A DNA stretch of 6,124 nucleotides, from positions 1 to 6,124 of the forward strand of contig JAAVZQ010000113.1 of NCBI GenBank assembly GCA_022791735.1. The letters are read 5' to 3'. The stretch comes from Clostridia bacterium (GTDB lineage: Bacteria; Bacillota; Clostridia; TANB77; CAG-508). This document shows positions 1 through 4,494 of this stretch, piece after piece; the first letter of the stretch is position 1; each line of letters starts with the position of its first letter. Made by a program: the position numbers and the translations under genes. Under the pieces are notes generated by a model that was given only the letters and a program-made list of their open reading frames with translations, had not been told where the DNA came from and searched no databases.

Positions 1-633
1 ATGAGTTATCCAGTATTTAAAGCAAATACTTATGCATATAACTATATAACAGTAGGAGATATGTATACATTATCACAGGATATAAAAAATGCAAGTAGAT
101 ATGGATTAAGCGGAGTAGATAGTCATTTACAAAAAAATAGCGAATGGGGAGCTGTAGCATATTTAGCGCATAGTAAATATGGAATGAATGGACAAGACTT
201 GATACAGCAAAATAAGACAAATAAAAACAGTAGCCCAACAGGAATATACGCAGTAACAAGCCCAGAGAGTACAACAAATACAAGTACAACCCAAAATATC
301 ACAGGAGTATATGATATGAGTGGATGCGTATGGGAGTATACAGCAAGCTTCTTCCAAGGAGGAACAACATCGTGGACAACAGGAATGCCAACAGGAAGTA
401 GTAGCAAGTATGTAACACTATACACAGGTTCTACAGGAAAGCCAGGAGATGCAACAACAGAAACATCTGGCTGGAACGGAGACTTCGCTAGCTTCGTGTC
501 TTCGAGCTACCCAGTGTTCCTACGTGGCTACGATTTCTATGCGTATAGCGGTGCCGGTCTCTTCGCGTTCTCTTACCACAGTGTCAATGCCGGCAACGAC
601 TACGGGTTCCGCGCCGTGCTTATTCCTAATTAA
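1..633 (+). CDS. C-terminal part of a C-type-lectin/FGE-sulfatase-fold protein, probable DGR target (5' end probably cut by the window)
   Basis: The visible 210 residues resemble the C-terminal module of FGE-sulfatase/C-type-lectin-fold proteins. The block YDMSGCVWEY (about residues 104-113) corresponds to the family's 'YDMxGNVWEW' signature. The chain ends with LRG (174-176), AGLF (185-188) and GFRAVL (202-207), which are landmarks of DGR variable proteins. Residues 44-62 (HLQKNSEWGAVAYLAHSKY) resemble a conserved block that I recall from clostridial gut-bacterial surface or prepilin-like proteins with this C-terminus. No signal peptide or membrane segment is visible. The ATG at base 1 coincides with the window edge and no ribosome binding site can be seen, so the true start is probably further upstream. 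From family knowledge, such folds display variable ligand-binding surfaces; the ligand here is unknown. The last third has a base composition unlike the rest of the gene. The gene is separated from tig by a strong hairpin. Fold assignment is fairly sure; exact function is not known. Confidence 0.75.
   Translation: MSYPVFKANTYAYNYITVGDMYTLSQDIKNASRYGLSGVDSHLQKNSEWGAVAYLAHSKYGMNGQDLIQQNKTNKNSSPTGIYAVTSPESTTNTSTTQNITGVYDMSGCVWEYTASFFQGGTTSWTTGMPTGSSSKYVTLYTGSTGKPGDATTETSGWNGDFASFVSSSYPVFLRGYDFYAYSGAGLFAFSYHSVNAGNDYGFRAVLIPN
467..622 (+). other. Putative variable region (VR) of a diversity-generating retroelement
   Basis: Bases 481-630 contain about 81 G+C of 150 (54%) and only about 23 A (15%), whereas bases 1-120 of the same gene are about 28% G+C. 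Of the 47 codons for residues 161-207, 38 end in C or T and only 2 end in A; the upstream part prefers A and T endings. The residues are rich in Y, F, S, A, D, N and H, which are reachable from AAC/AAT template codons by changing only the adenines. The constant-looking framework (WNG, LRG, AGLF, GFRAVL) is kept. The GC-rich tail around 604-620 sits where an initiation-of-mutagenic-homing (IMH) site would be expected. The boundaries are estimates, because no template repeat or reverse transcriptase is in the window to align with. Horizontal transfer of a lectin cassette is an alternative explanation for the composition. Confidence 0.6.
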
Positions 634-643
634 TATAAAAAAC

Positions 644-712
644 GTATAATATAAAAATGTGAAACTTCTTTTGAAACAAGAAACAAAAAAGTTTCACATT
701 TTTATATTATAC
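644..712. terminator. Long near-perfect hairpin, bidirectional terminator (possibly also a DGR-associated hairpin)
   Basis: Bases 644-667 and 689-712 are perfect 24-bp inverted repeats. Bulging C668 lets 669-673 pair with 684-688, giving a 29-bp stem around a 10-base loop (674-683). The core stem (tgtgaaactt / aagtttcaca) has an A-run on its left and a T-run on its right, so a transcript from either strand would end in a U-tract. This fits intrinsic termination of the upstream gene and insulation of tig. It starts 11 bases after the stop codon of the putative DGR target. Some DGRs carry a hairpin just past the VR that helps homing, so a second role is possible. Confidence 0.8.
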
Positions 713-750
713 TCAAAAAAGCAATCTATTAAATATAATAAAAACAAGCC

Positions 751-849
751 ATTCATCATAAAAATATGCATAAACGCATCAACATTCGTCGTAAAAATAT
801 GCACAACAATACTGATATTCGCCGTAAAAATATGCAATGATAGGTCTGC
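751..849. repeat. Three tandem copies with an exact 33-bp period
   Basis: The 20-bp units at 751-770, 784-803 and 817-836 read attcatcataaaaatatgca, attcgtcgtaaaaatatgca and attcgccgtaaaaatatgca. They share 'aaaaatatgca' and a variable 'attcRYCRt' start. The remaining 13 bp of each period are not conserved. The array lies between the hairpin and the tig promoter, its last copy ending 30 bp before the -35 box. An open frame crosses it (11-residue periodicity), but that frame lacks a credible ribosome binding site and looks like low-complexity readthrough. It may be a degenerate minisatellite or a set of binding sites; no known operator was recognised. Confidence 0.7.
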
Positions 850-866
850 TTTTTTCTTTTTACCTA

Positions 867-895
867 TTGACATAACCCGAAAAAGTGTATATAAT
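867..895 (+). promoter_or_regulatory. Consensus housekeeping (sigma-A) promoter of tig
   Basis: TTGACA at 867-872 and TATAAT at 890-895 are both perfect consensus boxes separated by the ideal 17 bp. Transcription would start near 902, giving a leader of about 30 bases before the tig ATG. No direct-repeat operator of the CtsR type (GGTCAAA repeats) and no CIRCE-type inverted repeat overlaps it, so strong constitutive expression is inferred. Confidence 0.88.
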
Positions 896-914
896 TGTGG
901 GAGTTAGTAAGATT

Positions 915-922
915 AGGAAGGA
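915..922 (+). promoter_or_regulatory. Ribosome binding site of tig
   Basis: AGGAAGGA lies 10 bases before the ATG at 933 and supports that start. Confidence 0.7.
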
Positions 923-932
923 CTGAAAATTA

Positions 933-2216
933 ATGAGTATTAAAATTGAAAAAACAAAAAATGCAAATGAACTAAAACTTAGCTTTGTTATAGAGGCTAA
1001 AAAATTTGATGAAGCAATAGTAAAGGTATATGAGAAAAGTGCTAGATACTTTAATATACCAGGATTTAGAAAAGGAAAAGCCCCTATGGCAATAGTTGAA
1101 AAAACTTATGGACCATCTATCTTTTATGAAGATGCATTTAATGAGGTAGTTCCAGAAATTTACGAAAAAGAATTAAAAGAAAACAATATAGAAGCAGTAA
1201 GCAACCCAGATTTAGATATTGAACAAATGGAAAAAGGACAAGACCTTAAATTTACAGCAATTGTTCAAATAAAACCAGAAGTAAAACTTGGAAAATATAA
1301 GGGTATAGAAATTAAAAAAATAGAGTATAATGTTTCAGACGATGATGTAGAACACGAGCTTGGACATATGTTAGAAAGAAATGCAAGAGTAGTTACAGTA
1401 GAAGATAGACCAGTAGAAAATGGAGATATCACTGTAATTGACTTTGAAGGTTCTGTTGATGGTGTTAAATTTGAAGGTGGAAAAGGTGAAGGACACGAAC
1501 TAGAAATAGGAAGCAACACTTTTATACCAGGCTTTGAAGAGCAAATCATTGGCATGAAAATGGAAGAAGAAAGAGATATAAAAGTAAAATTCCCAGATGA
1601 CTATTTTTCAGAAGATTTAAAAGGAAAAGATGCAGTTTTCAAAGTAAAATTACATGAAATTAAGAAAAAAGAATTGCCAGAACTAAATGATGATTTTGCA
1701 AAAGATGCAAGTGAATTTGACACACTAGACGAATTAAAAAATAGTATAAAAGAGAAAATTGAAGAACAAAACAAATCAAGAGCAAAATATGAGACAGAAG
1801 AAGAACTTATAAAAAAGGCTTGTGAAGATGTAGAAATCGATATTCCATCAGGAATGATTGAAACAGAATTAGATAACATGACAAAAGAAGTTGAAACAAG
1901 ACTTAGCTACCAGGGTATGAACTTAGAGATGTACCTAAATATGACAGGAAAAACAATGGCAGATTTTAGAAAAGAAGGAGAAGAACAAGCAAAAATAGCA
2001 GTTAAAACAAGACTTGTTCTAGAAGCAATTATAGAAGCAGAAAAAATAGAAGCAGAGCCAAGCAAAGTCCAAGAAAAGGTAGAAGAAATGGCAAAAGCTT
2101 ATGGCAAAAAAGCAGAAGAAATAAAAGAAAATGAGAACTTTATGGAATACATAACAAAAACTTTAAAACAAGATGCAGTTATCGAGTTTTTGGTTCAAAA
2201 CGCAAAAATTAAATAA
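933..2216 (+). CDS. tig: Trigger factor, ribosome-associated chaperone and peptidyl-prolyl isomerase
   Basis: Trigger factor binds the large ribosomal subunit near the exit tunnel and shields and folds nascent chains. The 427-residue product has the usual length and domain order. The N-terminal ribosome-binding domain (about 1-115) carries the signature loop GFRKGKAP at 44-51, which contacts ribosomal protein uL23. An FKBP-type isomerase domain (about 163-245) includes GDITVIDFEG at 164-173, the FEGG flap at 180-183 and IPGFE at 198-202. The rest (about 250-427) is the charged, helical C-terminal substrate-cradle domain with many E and K residues. The start is backed by an upstream ribosome binding site and a perfect promoter. 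The gene heads the tig-clpP-clpX series, a very common order in bacteria, which links folding with ATP-dependent degradation. The 232 bases to clpP are unusually long and structured. Nothing is truncated; the identification is secure. Confidence 0.97.
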   Translation: MSIKIEKTKNANELKLSFVIEAKKFDEAIVKVYEKSARYFNIPGFRKGKAPMAIVEKTYGPSIFYEDAFNEVVPEIYEKELKENNIEAVSNPDLDIEQMEKGQDLKFTAIVQIKPEVKLGKYKGIEIKKIEYNVSDDDVEHELGHMLERNARVVTVEDRPVENGDITVIDFEGSVDGVKFEGGKGEGHELEIGSNTFIPGFEEQIIGMKMEEERDIKVKFPDDYFSEDLKGKDAVFKVKLHEIKKKELPELNDDFAKDASEFDTLDELKNSIKEKIEEQNKSRAKYETEEELIKKACEDVEIDIPSGMIETELDNMTKEVETRLSYQGMNLEMYLNMTGKTMADFRKEGEEQAKIAVKTRLVLEAIIEAEKIEAEPSKVQEKVEEMAKAYGKKAEEIKENENFMEYITKTLKQDAVIEFLVQNAKIK

Positions 2217-2300
2217 ATTTATTCACAGCTTTGAATATCGTTTGTTTTGCCACAGGCAGTTATTAATAGAATTACAATGTTATACATAACAAAAATAAAA

Positions 2301-2425
2301 AATTCAAACAAGAATTAGTATATTGCAAGGCGTGTGAAGCAGATATTCCACGAAGTGTACATGTGTACATTGAGTGGAAATCTGCTGAACAACAACGAAG
2401 CAAGATGCTGATTATTGTTTGAATT
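2301..2425 (+). repeat. Three-tier interrupted palindrome (structured leader RNA or palindromic mobile element) before clpP
   Basis: The outer stem pairs 2301-2326 with 2400-2425. Its ends are a perfect 11 bp (aattcaaacaa / ttgtttgaatt), followed by pairs that include two G-U wobbles (2316/2410, 2319/2407) and two mismatches (2312/2414, 2322/2404). An internal loop of 11 and 13 bases follows. The middle stem pairs 2338-2344 with 2380-2386 and 2346-2351 with 2374-2379, with A2345 bulged. A symmetric GA/GA loop (2352-2353 against 2372-2373, compatible with tandem sheared G-A pairs) leads to a 7-bp apical stem (2354-2360 / 2365-2371) with loop ATGT. The element ends 7 bases before the AGGAGG of clpP. 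The upstream remainder of the gap (2217-2300) shows only AT-rich sequence and a weak 5-bp hairpin at 2279-2290. No known RNA family was recognised. A MITE-like palindromic insertion is equally possible. Confidence 0.7.
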
Positions 2426-2448
2426 AAACAGAGGAGGAAAAAAGAAAG

Positions 2449-3048
2449 ATGATAAATAATAGCTTAGTACCTTATGTAATAGAGCAAACAAATAAAGGAG
2501 AGAGGTCTTATGACATTTTCTCAAGATTATTAAAAGATAGAATAATCTTTTTAGGTGAGCAGGTTGATAGTGCATCGGCAGGAGTTGTTGTTGCACAGCT
2601 TTTATTCTTAGAGTCAGAAGATCCAGATAAAGAAATATCTTTGTATATAAATAGCCCAGGTGGCTCTATAACAGATGGAATGGCAATCTATGATACAATG
2701 AATTATATCAAATGTCCAGTATCTACAATATGTGTAGGTATGGCAGCAAGTATGGGAGCTGTACTTTTAGCATCAGGAGAAAAAGGAAAAAGGTTTGCAA
2801 CACCAAATTCAGAAATATTAATACATCAACCTTTAATTTCAGGTGGACTTTCAGGGCAAACAACAGAAATAAAGATACATGCAGACCATATGGTAAAAAC
2901 AAGAGAAAAACTTAATAAGATTTTGAGTGATAGAACAGGAAAGCCATTAGACATAGTAAATAAAGATACAGAAAGAGATAACTATATGACAGCTGAGGAA
3001 GCATTAGAATATGGACTAATTGACGGAATTTTAGACAGAAGAGCTTAA
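2449..3048 (+). CDS. clpP: ATP-dependent Clp protease proteolytic subunit ClpP
   Basis: ClpP is a serine peptidase that forms a double-heptamer chamber in the cytoplasm and degrades proteins threaded in by ClpX or another Clp ATPase. The 199-residue length is typical. The catalytic triad is visible: Ser101 in GMAASMGAVLLASG (97-110), His126 in LIHQP (124-128) and Asp177 in DTERD (173-177), assigned by spacing relative to E. coli ClpP S97/H122/D171. The oxyanion and strand motif SPGGS is at 69-73. The N-terminal residues NSLVPYVIEQ match the processed axial-loop region of ClpP, so there is little or no propeptide. AGGAGG at 2432-2437 lies 11 bases before the ATG. The gene sits between tig and its partner clpX. 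No CtsR-type operator is seen upstream, but a large hairpin element lies directly before the ribosome binding site and could modulate expression. Identification is secure. Confidence 0.97.
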   Translation: MINNSLVPYVIEQTNKGERSYDIFSRLLKDRIIFLGEQVDSASAGVVVAQLLFLESEDPDKEISLYINSPGGSITDGMAIYDTMNYIKCPVSTICVGMAASMGAVLLASGEKGKRFATPNSEILIHQPLISGGLSGQTTEIKIHADHMVKTREKLNKILSDRTGKPLDIVNKDTERDNYMTAEEALEYGLIDGILDRRA

Positions 3049-3053
3049 AACCA

Positions 3054-3102
3054 AACAACTTTAGCGACATGATATAAGTATATTAATCATGTCGCTGTTG
3101 TT
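3054..3102 (+). terminator. Hairpin between clpP and clpX, weak terminator or attenuator
   Basis: An 11-bp perfect stem pairs 3063-3073 (agcgacatgat) with 3086-3096 (atcatgtcgct) around a 12-base AT loop. After a 3-base bulge (TTT, 3060-3062), a further 6 bp (aacaac 3054-3059 / gttgtt 3097-3102) extends it. The following bases (ctaatttctaat) are only a broken T-tract. Partial termination, RNA processing or transcript stabilisation are all possible, with clpX then expressed at a different level from clpP. Confidence 0.55.
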
Positions 3103-3141
3103 CTAATTTCTAATATCTAACAGCTAATTAAGGAGGAATAA

Positions 3142-4479
3142 ATGGCAAGAAATAATGATAATGACAAGAATATAAAAAATATAAAATGTTCTTTTTGTGG
3201 TAAAGCACAAGAGAACGTAAAAAAGATAGTTGCAGGACCAGGTGTGTATATATGTGATGAATGCATTAGCATCTGTAAAAGCATTGTAGACGAGGATATA
3301 AGTGATGATGAGGAAATAGGATATACTTTAGGTGAAGAAGAAGAACTTCCAAATCCTGAACAAATAAAAGCAATATTAGATGAATACGTAATAGGTCAAG
3401 AAACAGCAAAAAAGACACTTTCAGTTGCTGTGTACAATCATTATAAAAGAATAAATAATGAAGAAGAAGCAAATGATGTGGAGATACAAAAAAGTAATGT
3501 GTTATTACTCGGACCTACAGGTTCAGGAAAAACACTTCTTGCACAAACACTTGCTAAAATACTAAATGTACCATTTTCAATTGCAGATGCGACAACTCTC
3601 ACAGAAGCAGGATATGTAGGAGAAGATGTTGAAAACATCCTTTTAAAATTAATACAAGCAGCGGATTATGATATAGAACTTGCTGAAAGAGGGATTGTAT
3701 ATATAGATGAGATAGATAAGATTACAAGAAAATCAGAAAATCCTTCTATTACAAGAGATGTAAGCGGAGAAGGAGTGCAGCAAGCCTTGCTTAAAATAAT
3801 AGAAGGAACGGTTGCATCAGTTCCACCACAAGGTGGAAGAAAACATCCACATCAAGAACTTTTACAAATTAATACTTCAAATATACTTTTCATTTGTGGA
3901 GGAGCTTTTGAAGGCTTAGATAATATCATAAAAGAAAGAGTTGGAAAAAAGGGAATAGGATTTTCTGCTAAGATTGAAAGCAAAAAAGAAATTGATAAAT
4001 ACAAAATATATGAAGAATTATTACCACAGGATTTATTAAGATTTGGTCTTATTCCAGAGTTTGTTGGTAGACTTCCAATTGTTACAACACTTAGAGAGTT
4101 AGACAAAGATGCTTTAATCAAAATTTTAACAGAGCCAAAAAATGCACTTATAAAGCAGTATAAGAGATTATTAGAATTTGATGATGTAGAGCTAGAATTT
4201 GAAGATGAAGCAATTGGTGCAATAGTTGATAAGGCGATAGAAAGAAATACAGGAGCTAGAGGATTACGTTCAATTATTGAAGAAGTAATGAGGGATGTAA
4301 TGTTTGATATACCGTCAAACCCTAAAATTGAGAAATGTGCTATAACTAAGGGAACAGTTCTTGAAGGAAAAGAGCCAAACTTAGTGATAAATGAAGAGAG
4401 AACACAGAAAAGACACTTAAAACGTAAGATTAAACCAAAGCCTAAAGAGGATAAACAGAATAAAAAAGAAACAGCATAA
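3142..4479 (+). CDS. clpX: ATP-dependent Clp protease ATP-binding subunit ClpX
   Basis: ClpX is a hexameric AAA+ unfoldase that recognises degradation tags and translocates substrates into ClpP. The N-terminal C4 zinc-binding domain has Cys16, Cys19, Cys38 and Cys41. An acidic linker (about 50-70) leads to the AAA+ core: Walker A GPTGSGKT (124-131), pore-1 loop GYVGE (157-161), Walker B VYIDEID (186-192), RKH loop (233-235), the IGF tripeptide that docks on ClpP (272-274), Arg finger in FVGRLP (R310) and sensor-2 GARGLR (371-376). All key residues are present. At 445 residues it is somewhat longer than E. coli ClpX; the excess is a Lys/Arg-rich tail (about 420-445, 12 basic residues of 26). 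AGGAGG at 3131-3136 precedes the ATG by 5 bases. It lies 93 bases after clpP, and ileS follows after 15 bases, so clpX and ileS are probably co-transcribed. Identification is secure. Confidence 0.97.
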   Translation: MARNNDNDKNIKNIKCSFCGKAQENVKKIVAGPGVYICDECISICKSIVDEDISDDEEIGYTLGEEEELPNPEQIKAILDEYVIGQETAKKTLSVAVYNHYKRINNEEEANDVEIQKSNVLLLGPTGSGKTLLAQTLAKILNVPFSIADATTLTEAGYVGEDVENILLKLIQAADYDIELAERGIVYIDEIDKITRKSENPSITRDVSGEGVQQALLKIIEGTVASVPPQGGRKHPHQELLQINTSNILFICGGAFEGLDNIIKERVGKKGIGFSAKIESKKEIDKYKIYEELLPQDLLRFGLIPEFVGRLPIVTTLRELDKDALIKILTEPKNALIKQYKRLLEFDDVELEFEDEAIGAIVDKAIERNTGARGLRSIIEEVMRDVMFDIPSNPKIEKCAITKGTVLEGKEPNLVINEERTQKRHLKRKIKPKPKEDKQNKKETA

Positions 4480-4494
4480 AAGGGGGATAAATAT

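Noticed and set aside
751..836. The 33-bp-period units as ArgR (ARG-box) sites or a CRISPR array
   Set aside because: They resemble AT-rich operators only loosely and tig is not an arginine gene. For CRISPR, the units differ from each other, the intervals are only 13 bp and there are just three copies.
659..907. Open frame of 82 codons on + between the lectin-fold gene and tig
   Set aside because: It begins inside the terminator hairpin, has no credible ribosome binding site, is low-complexity and runs through the tandem repeats and the tig promoter; its 11-residue periodicity is a by-product of the 33-bp array.
2247..2278. Possible clpP promoter TTGCCA ... TACAAT
   Set aside because: The spacer would be 20 bp, too long for a normal sigma-A promoter, and the alternative TAGAAT at 2267-2272 would have a 14-bp spacer; neither is convincing.
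2217..2448. CtsR or CIRCE operator before clpP
   Set aside because: No GGTCAAA direct repeat and no CIRCE-type inverted repeat is present in the spacer.
4480..4494. T-box leader upstream of ileS
   Set aside because: Only 15 bases separate clpX and ileS, with no room for a T-box, and no T-box core motif was seen.
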